Numbered from the stretch's first letter, positions 1 to 7,496 are shown. The stretch is 11,152 nt of DNA from JAATFY01 sp049276515 (GCA_049276515.1 JBASWO010000128.1:1-11152); one strand, 5' to 3'. The notes: generated from the sequence alone by a model not told the origin. Translations and numbers: made by a program.

Positions 1-602
1 CCTTTGATCGAAGCGCCACCACATACGGCATCCTTCTTTGGTGTCGCCGTGCAAGTAGCTGCTGTACCACCATTCACTCCAGAGCAGGTCCAATTCCAAG
101 GCCCCTCACCTGTAACCGCGCTAGCAAAACCATTGGCGCATAATTCGCTCATAGGCATTTGATCTGTTGCCATACGTTCTGCTGAGCCACACACACCATC
201 TATACGTTTTGATGCTGAACAAGCAGCAGCCTGCCCTCCGTTAAATCCAGAACAGGCCCAATTCCAAGGACCAGCGCCACTCACGCGACTTGGTGAGCCT
301 TTGGCACACAACTCAGATGCTGGCGCATGATCAGTTACAATCCCATCTGATGAACCACAAATACCGTCTTCAATTACACCTGCTGATGGCGCTGTAGGCA
401 ATGCTTTGCTACGCGGCGCATCTGTTTTGACCGAAGTAGAAACTGGTGCAGCACAACTGACGGTCATACCTCCATTGAGGCCACGACAATCCCAACGCCA
501 AGGACCTTCACCACTAATTTCTGATGCGTCACCAATCGAGCAAAGCTCAACTGTTGGTCGTGAATTGGTCGCAAGACCATTCGCCGTTCCACAACTTGCA
601 TC
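1..602 (-). repeat. Coding tandem repeats, 168-bp (56-residue) unit
   Basis: Units in transcription order are 602-435, then a 22-codon linker, 368-201, 200-33, and 32 to the window edge. The middle two are exactly 56 codons each and share about 32 of 56 residues by eye. The invariant residues are the four Cys and the GPW, NW and NGG segments. Synonymous positions differ at many shared codons (for example TTG against TTA for the shared Leu). The copies are therefore old and held by protein-level selection, not a fresh DNA duplication. Confidence 0.85.
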
Positions 603-1463
603 CGTACGCTCAGATGTAACAACACGCGCTGGCGGCATGGGAGCTTCGCGTTGAAGGCTTGCCGCTGGAGCTGCATAGGGTTGTGCATTTGAGGCGGGCT
701 CAACAGATGCCTCACCATCTTCGGGAGAAGCGCAAGAATTTGCGACCCAGACATCATTGAGCGCACCATCAGGACATGAGGTACGTGTCTCACCCAAAAT
801 CTTACCAGTAAAGTTTGCAGGATAACCAGCTTCTACACATGTTTTAGTCCATGTTTGTATAGTTGCTGTACATCCGCCAGATTTTACAGAGCCACTCGTT
901 GTTGTAACTGGTGGTGACACTGTTTTAGGCGCTTCGGCAAGTGGAGGCGGAACAATTGTTGTTGTCACAGGCTCTGTACTGCCAAGACTTTTTGGTTCTT
1001 GACCAGGCTCAAATGCGATGCCTGGTGCTTCACCAACACTTTTAGGAACTGGTGGCACATAATCTTGTGAAGCAGATGGCGTTACAGAGATTGGGGCCCC
1101 TGTCGCAGGCAGAGGCTCACTGTTTTGCAAAGCCGACTTCATGCCTTGCTGCATCATAACATTCGCAGAACTGGCGCTTGATTTAGGTGATAGCAATGGC
1201 ACTGCAGATTTTTGAACAACCGGCGGGCGCAGAGGCTGTGTTACAGGTGCTTTCTTTGGATGTGCTCGCAGAACATCCTGCAATGTCATCTGACCAGCCT
1301 TAAGGGGTGAATTGTAGCGCTCATATTGCGCTGGCTGATCAGCTGGAATGGCTTGATTTGTATAGGTCTCAACTGTTTGTGCCTGCGCCGAGGTCAAAAC
1401 AAAGAACGCCATCAGAAGCGCTGGAAAAGACCATTTAACTTTTGACGGGAAGGATAAAGACAT
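1..1463 (-). CDS. Exported protein with tandem four-cysteine GPWxWxC repeats (3' end beyond the window)
   Basis: An open frame of 487 codons runs without a stop from the ATG at 1463 to the left edge, so the C-terminus is missing. Residues 1-28 look like a Sec signal peptide: K8 and K10, a hydrophobic stretch at 13-23, and cleavage after AQA (26-28). Residues 29-197 are a Pro/Ala/Ser/Thr/Gln-rich low-complexity linker. A first cysteine module has Cys 198, 209, 230 and 244. Repeats then begin at residues 288, 366, 422 and 478 (the last cut by the edge). Each complete repeat has four cysteines spaced 17, 18 and 11 residues apart, with the motif GPWxWxCxGxNGG. The even cysteine number suggests disulphide-bonded modules in the periplasm or at the surface. 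I recognise the repeat style from bacterial secreted proteins but not a function. The Shine-Dalgarno is weak. The gene lies 121 bases downstream of suhB on the same strand, so read-through is possible. Confidence 0.85.
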   Translation of the reverse strand, partial: MSLSFPSKVKWSFPALLMAFFVLTSAQAQTVETYTNQAIPADQPAQYERYNSPLKAGQMTLQDVLRAHPKKAPVTQPLRPPVVQKSAVPLLSPKSSASSANVMMQQGMKSALQNSEPLPATGAPISVTPSASQDYVPPVPKSVGEAPGIAFEPGQEPKSLGSTEPVTTTIVPPPLAEAPKTVSPPVTTTSGSVKSGGCTATIQTWTKTCVEAGYPANFTGKILGETRTSCPDGALNDVWVANSCASPEDGEASVEPASNAQPYAAPAASLQREAPMPPARVVTSERTDASCGTANGLATNSRPTVELCSIGDASEISGEGPWRWDCRGLNGGMTVSCAAPVSTSVKTDAPRSKALPTAPSAGVIEDGICGSSDGIVTDHAPASELCAKGSPSRVSGAGPWNWACSGFNGGQAAACSASKRIDGVCGSAERMATDQMPMSELCANGFASAVTGEGPWNWTCSGVNGGTAATCTATPKKDAVCGGASIK

Positions 1464-1570
1464 GATGTGGGAGAGACCCGCTAGAATCGTTAATCTCAAT
1501 GTTTTACTGGTATCGCTTCAACTAGTCGATAGCAATCAAAGGGATGGCAGGAGATTCGTAGGACACAAAG

Positions 1571-1579
1571 TTATCCACA
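1571..1579 (+). promoter_or_regulatory. Single consensus DnaA box (TTATCCACA)
   Basis: The nine bases match the strict TTATCCACA DnaA-binding consensus exactly. They sit in the 121-base gap between the suhB stop and the start of the cysteine-repeat gene. No second box or AT-rich unwinding element was seen nearby, so this is not an origin. It could be an isolated DnaA site acting on the downstream gene, or chance. Confidence 0.35.
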
Positions 1580-1584
1580 GATCG

Positions 1585-2382
1585 CTAGGCAGCCCGTAGT
1601 AAGCCCACAAGTCTATCATGAATGCCAGAATTAGCAGCGATAACACCACCGCTGGCCATGGCCGTTTCTTTAGGATTAAAGGGGCTTATGAAACCACCGG
1701 CCTCTTTGACGATCAGCATTCCTGCTGCCATATCCCAGCTTTTTAGGCCCATTTCCCAGAAACCGTCATAACGACCAGCAGCAACATAAGCCAAATCCAG
1801 AGATGCCGCGCCAAATCGTCTTATTCCTGAGACCTTTGGCATGATGACTTCAAGTTGAGCTACAAATTTGGGGTTATTATCCATTATGCCCTTAAAGGGT
1901 ATGCCTGTAGCGATCAGACAATCTGCCAAGTCCGTGCGGTTTGAAACCCGTAAGCGCTGGTTGTTATTGTAGGCGCCTAAGCCCTTCTCACTCCAAAACA
2001 TCTCATTTTTAATTGGATCAAGAATAACACCGGCGATGATCTCACCGTCTTTTTCCGCGGCAATAGAAATAGCCCAGTGGCCAAGTCCATGGAGAAAATT
2101 TGTGGTGCCATCGAGAGGATCTACAATCCAGCGCTCACTTTGTCCGGATGTATCCGCAGCATTATCTTTCTCTTCCATAACAAAGCCATAAGCAGGACGA
2201 GCCTTACTCAGCTCTTCACGGAGGATTTTTTGTGCACTTATATCAGCATTGCTAACAAAGTCGGCTGGGCCTTTGCGCGAAATCTGCAAATGTTCGATTT
2301 CGCCAAAATCCTTTTTTAGACTTTTAGCGGCTTTTTCAGCAGCCTTGACCATTACGTTAATTAAAGCGGAGCGGACGGCCAT
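1585..2382 (-). CDS. suhB: Inositol monophosphatase family protein (SuhB-like)
   Basis: This 265-residue protein belongs to the Mg2+-dependent inositol monophosphatase family, which hydrolyses phosphate monoesters such as inositol 1-phosphate in the cytoplasm. The metal-site motifs are in their usual places: FVMEE with E70/E71, WIVDPLDGTTNF with D88 and D91, and the C-terminal WDMAAG followed by KEAGG with D217. The length is normal for the family. The gene starts 3 bases after the efp stop, so the two are almost certainly co-transcribed and probably translationally coupled; no good Shine-Dalgarno is visible. efp-suhB adjacency is common in alphaproteobacteria, including Rickettsia. E. coli SuhB also works in rRNA transcription antitermination, and whether this protein does so cannot be read from the sequence. 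The true substrate is uncertain, because this family includes fructose-1,6-bisphosphatase-like and nucleotide phosphatase members. Confidence 0.92.
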   Translation of the reverse strand: MAVRSALINVMVKAAEKAAKSLKKDFGEIEHLQISRKGPADFVSNADISAQKILREELSKARPAYGFVMEEKDNAADTSGQSERWIVDPLDGTTNFLHGLGHWAISIAAEKDGEIIAGVILDPIKNEMFWSEKGLGAYNNNQRLRVSNRTDLADCLIATGIPFKGIMDNNPKFVAQLEVIMPKVSGIRRFGAASLDLAYVAAGRYDGFWEMGLKSWDMAAGMLIVKEAGGFISPFNPKETAMASGGVIAANSGIHDRLVGLLRAA

Positions 2383-2385
2383 GAC

Positions 2386-2952
2386 TTAATCGCGAGCGCG
2401 TTCGATGTAGCTGCCATCACTGGTGTTAACAACGACGCGCGTGCCTGTACCAATGAATGGTGGCACCATAACACGTGCACCATTTGATAATTTGGCTGGC
2501 TTATAAGATGACGATGCCGTCTGCCCCTTCACCACAGGATCAGCTTCTACAATTTCCAAGGTGACAGTGCTCGGCAACTCAACTGAAAGCGCCTTGTTTT
2601 CGAATGTCTTGACGATGCAAATCATGCTTTCTTGCAAAAAGATAACGGGCTCACCAATAACGTCTTTAGGAACTACCATCTGCTCGAACGTTGTTTGATC
2701 CATGAAGGTGTAGTCATCACCCGATGAAAACAGGAATTGCATTTCCTGATCCTGCAGTTGCACACGCTCAATCGTTTCCTGTGTACGGAAACGCACATTG
2801 GTTTTAACTCCGGTGCGCACATCACGCATTTCAACCTGAACAACGGCAGCGCCCTTACCAGGGATCATGATTTCGCTCTTCAGAACGGCCCAAAGCTTGC
2901 CGTTGTAATCAACAACATGGCCTTTGCGGATGGTATTGGCATCGACTTGCAT
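2386..2952 (-). CDS. efp: Translation elongation factor P
   Basis: EF-P binds between the P and E sites of stalled ribosomes and promotes peptide bond formation at polyproline stretches. The protein has the N-terminal KOW-like domain with the PGKG loop, whose lysine (residue 33 from this start) is where some bacteria attach a modification. The middle and C-terminal OB domains follow, ending in the family signature region with GTRVVVNTSDGSYIER. I chose the ATG at 2952 (188 residues). It gives the usual N-terminus, MQVDANTIRKG, and has GTGAGA a suitable distance upstream. A GTG at 2964 in the same frame would add four residues (192 in all). The gene is first in the efp-suhB pair. The polyproline run at the C-terminus of the PBP1A encoded here is a plausible local client. 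Confidence 0.95.
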   Translation of the reverse strand: MQVDANTIRKGHVVDYNGKLWAVLKSEIMIPGKGAAVVQVEMRDVRTGVKTNVRFRTQETIERVQLQDQEMQFLFSSGDDYTFMDQTTFEQMVVPKDVIGEPVIFLQESMICIVKTFENKALSVELPSTVTLEIVEADPVVKGQTASSSYKPAKLSNGARVMVPPFIGTGTRVVVNTSDGSYIERARD

Positions 2953-3217
2953 ATGAATTCTCACGGTAAAACAATAATGTAGGCGCCCTTTTCGGGGTTT
3001 TCCGATAGTTTGTCAACTTACGATGATGTGTCGTGTTGGCTTGGTAAAGAAAAACGTAACCATAATTTCTTACCCGCTCATGGTAACTAGTTGTCATTAA
3101 ACAATAAAAGTAATTCCAAACTCCGTGGCCTCACTTTTTCTGGTATTATTCCCACACATTATTTTTTGTGTTTTTAAAATTTTTTATTGCAGCAGATATT
3201 TTTGAACGGAGATCATT
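2953..3217. other. Divergent intergenic region between efp and the 144-residue protein gene
   Basis: This AT-rich stretch of about 265 bases must hold the start signals for both flanking genes. On the plus strand the clearest are an extended -10 near 3141-3149 and the ribosome site at 3207-3210. On the minus strand I could not find a convincing promoter pair for efp. A TTGACA (3016-3011) is present, but nothing resembling a -10 lies 16-18 bases from it. Long T runs at 3171-3185 reflect base composition, not a hairpin terminator. Confidence 0.5.
3141..3149 (+). promoter_or_regulatory. Possible extended -10 promoter element
   Basis: TGGTATTAT matches the extended -10 form TGn-TATNNT. The matching -35 region is weak, which extended -10 promoters tolerate. 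It would give a leader of roughly 60 bases ahead of the ATG at 3218. Confidence 0.3.
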
Positions 3218-3652
3218 ATGGTGCAAGAATTTCGACGCATTATGCTCGACGAAAATGAATTAGTCGGCGCTATGGATGGTTTCCGACGCTTAACGCCTGG
3301 CTTTCTGCCCGATGGCAAAATCATCAAATGCGTACCAACAACAGAAAGCATTGAATCTGTCAAAGTGACGTTAGAAGTCACCAACGAAACCGGAGTGACG
3401 CAAATTGAACATACAGTTAAAGATGTAGATGTTGGCAAATGCTTAGTACGCTTCTGCCTCGAGAATAATATTATGTTACCAAAAGATGGACGCAAAGGCG
3501 TAGCCGTTGTTGGCGGTTACGTATCGCTTTGCATCGCACTCGATTTATCGGTTGATCAACCAGAGCATATTGCACCCCTGCAATGCAGCAATATTCGTAG
3601 CCTATCTCCCGGCGATATTGTGCGCGGCAAACATGTTATACGCGCACGATAA
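3218..3652 (+). CDS. Uncharacterised 144-residue protein
   Basis: I do not recognise this protein. The start is well supported by an ACGGAGA ribosome site with GGAG at 3207-3210, seven bases before the ATG. It is probably cytosolic, with no signal peptide or long hydrophobic helix. An N-terminal helix-like, charged stretch begins VQEFRRIMLDENELV. A region rich in alternating beta-type residues follows, with KVTLEVTNE around residues 49-57 and HTVKDVDVGKCLVRFCLE around 65-82. A KDGRKGVAVVGGYVSLCIALDL segment spans about 89-110. Several cysteines (residues 38, 74, 79, 108 and 122) show no metal-binding spacing. The gene stands alone on its strand between efp and prfB and ends one base from the prfB stop. 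Length, composition and ribosome site argue that it is a real gene. Confidence 0.75.
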   Translation: MVQEFRRIMLDENELVGAMDGFRRLTPGFLPDGKIIKCVPTTESIESVKVTLEVTNETGVTQIEHTVKDVDVGKCLVRFCLENNIMLPKDGRKGVAVVGGYVSLCIALDLSVDQPEHIAPLQCSNIRSLSPGDIVRGKHVIRAR

Positions 3653-3653
3653 T

Positions 3654-4776
3654 TTAGTTTTGAGAGTCCAGGTCGTGTCCTTTGATACGGCTCGCCAATG
3701 AGGCCTGCAAAAACATATCGATATCACCATCCAAAACGGCTTGTGTTTGGCTTGTCTCAGCTCCAGTTCGCGCATCCTTGACCATTTGATAGGGCTGCAG
3801 AACATAAGAGCGGATTTGGTGTCCCCATCCAATTTCACTTTTTTGAGATTCAATATCTGCGGCAGCAGCTTCACGTTTTTTAAGTTCCATTTCATAAATC
3901 TTAGCTTTGAGCATTTCCATCGCCTTTGCGCGGTTCTTATGTTGTGAGCGCTCCTGCTGACAGGCCACAATGATGCCTGTTGGCAGATGGGTAAAACGAA
4001 CAGCGCTTTCAGTTTTATTGACGTGCTGACCACCCGCACCGGAAGCACGGTACGTATCAATCTTCAAATCTTTATCGAGCACCTCAACATCAATCGTGTC
4101 ATCAACGACAGGCGTAATTGAAGCACTCGCAAAACTCGTATGGCGGCGGGCATTACTGTCGTAAGGGCTGATACGCACGAGGCGATGCACGCCGGATTCT
4201 GTTTTAAGCCAGCCATACGCATTATGCCCAGTGATTTGAATGGTTGTTGATTTAATGCCCGCCTCTTCACCACGAGATTCATCAAGCAATTCGACTTTAT
4301 AGCCATGCTGCTCTGCCCAACGCACATACATGCGCAGTAACATGCTGGCCCAATCCTGGGCCTCAGTACCGCCAGCCCCAGCATTGATTTCTAAATAGCA
4401 ATCATTTGCATCAGCTTCACCTGACAATAAGCTTTCCAACTCTCGTTGGGCGGCCAAGGTTTTGAGATGAAAAAGAGCGTTCTCTGCTTCCACAATCAAA
4501 CCTTGATCACCTTCAATTTCTGCCATTTGGATCATTTCAACATTATCGCGTACACCACCTTCGAGTTCACGATAACCACGAATAGCCTGATCCAGATGCG
4601 TGCGTTCACGCATGATGGTTTGAGCTTTTTTACTGTCGTTCCAGAGATTAGGGTCTTCAGCGAGCGTGTTTAGCTCATCCAAACGGATAATTGATTTCTC
4701 GAGGTCAAAGATGCCTCCTCAGCAGGTCTAACGACTTCTCGATAGCTGCTACAGCTGACTGAACTTCGGCGCGCAT
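3654..4776 (-). CDS. prfB: Peptide chain release factor 2, made by programmed +1 frameshift
   Basis: RF2 recognises UAA and UGA in the ribosomal A site and triggers release of the finished peptide. The gene is in two frames. Codons 1-23 start at the ATG at 4776, preceded by AGGGA at 4785-4781, and end at the UGA at 4707-4705. After slipping one base on CTT, reading resumes at GAC (4706) and continues for 350 codons to the TAA at 3656-3654. The product is 373 residues, normal for RF2. The GGQ catalytic motif is at about residues 248-250 in RASGAGGQHVN. The stop-codon recognition tripeptide reads SPY at about 203-205, in place of SPF in E. coli. SPY within RISPYDSNARRHTSF is usual in alphaproteobacteria. 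The gene follows mrcA by 55 bases with no terminator between, so co-transcription is likely. RF2 level is expected to set frameshift frequency, giving autoregulation. Confidence 0.96.
4704..4719 (-). promoter_or_regulatory. RF2 programmed +1 frameshift site
   Basis: On the minus strand the sequence is AGGAGG (4719-4714), then CAT, then CTT TGA C. The Shine-Dalgarno-like stimulator, the three-base spacer, the CTT slippery codon and the in-frame TGA followed by C reproduce the canonical prfB recoding signal. In E. coli the stimulator is AGGGGG with the same spacing. Low RF2 lets the UGA wait and the ribosome slip to the +1 frame, restoring RF2 synthesis. Confidence 0.95.
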
Positions 4777-4831
4777 GTGATCCCTAAATGGATATAGATT
4801 AGATATAATCTCTCTTACGACTTTGTGGGGA

Positions 4832-7354
4832 TCAGTACAACCCACCTGTTCCGGTTGTTGCCGGCGCCGGAGGTGGTGGTGGCACAACGGTTACAGCTGG
4901 CAACTCAGATTCAGATGATTCAGGAGGCACCACAGTTTCAGTCGACATGACGGCTGCCGCACCATTCGCTGCCGCACCTGTCACACTACCATCTAAAACA
5001 GCAAGCGTCTGTCCTTCTTGTGGTTCCGTATCAGGAATAAAGGCTTCCCATATTGCGTGTTTATCACCCATCGCTGCCAAAGCACCTGTATCCACATTGA
5101 CCCGCACCATGCGTAGACCAGGCGGAACACGAAACGGCACTGCGGGTTTGCCCTTTAAGGCTTGCGTCATAAAATCTTTAAAAATCGGCACAGCAACACT
5201 CGCGCCTGTTTCACGCGAACCAAGTGGTTTAGGATCATCAAAGCCAACGAAAACGCCACATACTAAGTCTGGCGTAAAACCAACGAACCACGCGTCCTTA
5301 CTGTCGTTGGTCGTTCCTGTTTTACCTGCTAATGGAATGCCCACGCTGGCAAGCTTGGCAGCCGTCCCTCTTTGCACAACACCTTCAAGCATTGAAACCA
5401 TCTGATAGGCTGTGCGCGGATCTTGAATTTGCTCCCGCATATCAGGAATATCGGGGGGCATTTCTGTAATCCCTAAATCTCGACATCCCGTACATTCGCG
5501 TTTATCAGCGCGCCAAATTGTTTTGCCATCACGATCTTGGACACGATCAACTAAAGTTGGCGTAATTTTCTTACCGCCATTGACAATCATGCCGTAGGCT
5601 GTGGTCAACCGCATGGGCGTGGTTTCTTTAGCACCCAGTGAGAATGACAAAAGCTCTGGCATCTCATTCGCGATACCAAATTTCTTGGCGTACTCGACAA
5701 CGGCCGGCATGCCAATCGCATTCGCAAGACGTACAGTCATAACATTGCGGGATTTTTCAATACCCACACGCAAGGGGGTAGCGCCGTAAAATTCCTGCGA
5801 ATAATTTTCTGGCTGCCAGAGTGGCAAACCTGGACCTTGGTAATATTCAAAAGGCGCATCAAGAATCAAACTAGATGGCGTAAATCCTTTATCCAAAGCT
5901 GCCATGTAGATGAAAGGCTTGAAGGCTGAACCAGGTTGGCGCTGCGCTTGTGTTGCACGATTAAACTGACTGATTTTAGCACTGAAGCCGCCATTCATGG
6001 CATAGACGCGACCAGTATGCGGATCGAGCGCTATAATAGCACCTTGCACCACAGGAACTTGACGCAGCGTATAGGTGTTTTCAGGATAGGGCTTGCCTTC
6101 AGCATTGACCTTGACCTCTTCCACCATGACAACGTCACCTACTTGCAGAACATCTGAGGCTTTACGTATGGCAGGCCCAAATTGATCGTTGGCCAGCTCT
6201 TTACGGGCCCAACTCATTTCTGCCCAAGGAATGGTTGCACGTTTGTTGTCCGCAAAAGCAATTTGCGCTTCATTATCTTTGGTTCCAAAGACAACAGCTA
6301 AGCGCCACTCTTCACCACCTGCTGGTATAGCAATTTTGGAAAGTTGGCTTTGCCATTCTGAAAAATTGGCCAAATGCACAACAGGTCCTCGCCAACCGCG
6401 GGCATGACGATCAAAGCTAATTAACCCATCGCGCAAAGCCTTCGTGGCAATCGCCTGTAATTTAGGATCAAGACTGGTTTTGACAGCTAAGCCGCCCTCC
6501 AAAACCGTTTGCTCGCCAAATTGTTCAACCAGCTGACGACGCACCTCTTCAGAGAAATAATCTGCACTGATGGTTTCTGCATCATCGCGAGCATGGGTTT
6601 GTAAAGGCTCTTGCTGCGCCAGCTTCGCTTCATCCCAGGTAATACGACCGTCAGAGGCCATGCGATCAATAACCCAATTCCGGCGGGCAACAGCAGCATC
6701 ATGATCACGAACTGGATTATAACTGTTAGGCGCCTTGGGTAGAGCCGCCAAATAGGCAGCCTCAGCAATCGTCAGCTCATCGAGGGATTTATTGAAATAA
6801 TTCAGGGCCGCAGCGGCAATGCCATAGGAACGACTGCCAAGGAAAATTTCATTCAAATAAATTTCAAGAATACGATCTTTTGACAAAGCGCCTTCAAGGC
6901 GCGTTGCTAAAATCGCTTCGCGCACTTTACGTGCGACTGACACTTCATTTGTTAGCAACATGTTCTTGGCAACCTGTTGCGTGATGGTTGAAGCCCCAAC
7001 AGGACGACGATCGCGTCCCAAATTTTCTAAATTTATAAAAATAGCGCGGATAATGCCGGTGTAATCAACACCTTTGTGATTATAAAAATCCTGATCTTCG
7101 GCTGATAAAAAAGCATCGATAACGCGTTTAGGCACCGCGTTAACCGGAACAAAAATGCGTTGCTCAGCAGCAATGGTTGCCATCATACGCCCATCATCTG
7201 CATAAATACGGCTGAGAGTAGGTGGGCGATAATCCTTCAAGTAAGAATAATCTGGAAGATCTTGGCTGTAATGATTGAACACCATGAGAATGACAACAGC
7301 GCCAACGCCGAGCATCAGTAAACCAAGAGAAAGGAGAGCAGCAAGGAAGCGCAT
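4832..7354 (-). CDS. mrcA: Penicillin-binding protein 1A (bifunctional glycosyltransferase/transpeptidase)
   Basis: This class A penicillin-binding protein polymerises lipid II into glycan strands and cross-links the stem peptides. It sits in the inner membrane with its domains in the periplasm. It has 840 residues. Residues 2-26 form a signal anchor. The GT51 domain follows (about 45-235), with SAEDQDFYNHKG carrying catalytic E86, then GASTITQQVAKN and KDRILEIYLNEIFLG. An OB-type linker region spans about 320-435. The transpeptidase domain has SxxK in PGSAFKP (S476, K479), SRN at 535-537 and KTG at 678-680. All catalytic motifs are intact. A CxxC pair (C621, C624) lies in the transpeptidase region, and the C-terminus has a Pro-rich tail with five consecutive prolines. 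The ATG is preceded by AGG at a fair distance. prfB follows in the same direction. The amidase gene often found beside mrcA is missing here. Confidence 0.96.
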   Translation of the reverse strand: MRFLAALLSLGLLMLGVGAVVILMVFNHYSQDLPDYSYLKDYRPPTLSRIYADDGRMMATIAAEQRIFVPVNAVPKRVIDAFLSAEDQDFYNHKGVDYTGIIRAIFINLENLGRDRRPVGASTITQQVAKNMLLTNEVSVARKVREAILATRLEGALSKDRILEIYLNEIFLGSRSYGIAAAALNYFNKSLDELTIAEAAYLAALPKAPNSYNPVRDHDAAVARRNWVIDRMASDGRITWDEAKLAQQEPLQTHARDDAETISADYFSEEVRRQLVEQFGEQTVLEGGLAVKTSLDPKLQAIATKALRDGLISFDRHARGWRGPVVHLANFSEWQSQLSKIAIPAGGEEWRLAVVFGTKDNEAQIAFADNKRATIPWAEMSWARKELANDQFGPAIRKASDVLQVGDVVMVEEVKVNAEGKPYPENTYTLRQVPVVQGAIIALDPHTGRVYAMNGGFSAKISQFNRATQAQRQPGSAFKPFIYMAALDKGFTPSSLILDAPFEYYQGPGLPLWQPENYSQEFYGATPLRVGIEKSRNVMTVRLANAIGMPAVVEYAKKFGIANEMPELLSFSLGAKETTPMRLTTAYGMIVNGGKKITPTLVDRVQDRDGKTIWRADKRECTGCRDLGITEMPPDIPDMREQIQDPRTAYQMVSMLEGVVQRGTAAKLASVGIPLAGKTGTTNDSKDAWFVGFTPDLVCGVFVGFDDPKPLGSRETGASVAVPIFKDFMTQALKGKPAVPFRVPPGLRMVRVNVDTGALAAMGDKHAIWEAFIPDTEPQEGQTLAVLDGSVTGAAANGAAAVMSTETVVPPESSESELPAVTVVPPPPPAPATTGTGGLY

Positions 7355-7416
7355 GAGAACCTATATTGAAAAGGTTATGTCTATTTAGCGTTTCACGATC
7401 ACTTTGTACAAGAATC

Positions 7417-7432
7417 TGTGAAGCAAATCACA
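7417..7432. promoter_or_regulatory. CRP-type operator palindrome
   Basis: TGTGA-AGCAAA-TCACA has both half-sites of the E. coli CRP consensus TGTGA-N6-TCACA without mismatch. Its centre lies about 70 bases upstream of both the mrcA ATG and the ATG at 7497, so it could control either. Binding by a CRP/FNR-family regulator is inferred from the match only. Confidence 0.5.
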
Positions 7433-7481
7433 AGCTATCCCTCCCAATCGTGGCATGATGCCTTTACAAGCTTCTCACTAG

Positions 7482-7489
7482 AAGGAGGT
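7482..7489 (+). promoter_or_regulatory. Strong Shine-Dalgarno for the 58-residue protein
   Basis: AAGGAGGT is the full anti-16S complement, seven bases before the ATG at 7497. It is the strongest ribosome site in the window and is the main reason to accept the short frame that follows. Confidence 0.8.
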
Positions 7490-7496
7490 ATATAAA

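Larger units (their letters stand above)
7355..7496. other. Divergent control region between mrcA and the 58-residue protein gene
   Basis: These 142 bases must hold the mrcA promoter (minus) and whatever drives the small gene (plus). They contain a CRP-type palindrome at 7417-7432 and a second inverted repeat, GGCAT-G-ATGCC, at 7452-7462. A direct repeat of ACAAGCT occurs at 7430-7436 and 7466-7472. I found no strong -35/-10 pair on either strand; the best for mrcA (TTGTAC near 7411, CTAAAT near 7388) is poor. The density of symmetric elements suggests regulated transcription. Confidence 0.5.

Noticed and set aside
464..793. 109-codon minus-strand frame
   Set aside because: It is a shadow of the cysteine-repeat gene, whose own frame continues unbroken to the left edge.
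2981..3000. CCC-TTTTC-GGGG followed by T run, terminator-like on the plus strand
   Set aside because: The stem is only three to four pairs, and no plus-strand gene ends upstream of it.
2988..3016. Perfect TTGACA -35 on the minus strand upstream of efp
   Set aside because: No -10-like hexamer occurs 16-18 bases downstream; that stretch is GAAAAG-like, so I did not call a promoter.
2909..3097. 62-codon minus-strand frame overlapping the efp start
   Set aside because: It overlaps the efp N-terminus in another frame, has no ribosome site and no recognisable composition.
4796..4811. AGATT-AGATAT-AATCT palindrome between mrcA and prfB
   Set aside because: An all-AT-leaning five-pair stem with no T run cannot serve as a terminator; co-transcription is more likely.
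4947..5405. 152-codon plus-strand frame inside mrcA
   Set aside because: It is antisense to well-conserved PBP1A transpeptidase coding sequence and has no ribosome site or family features.
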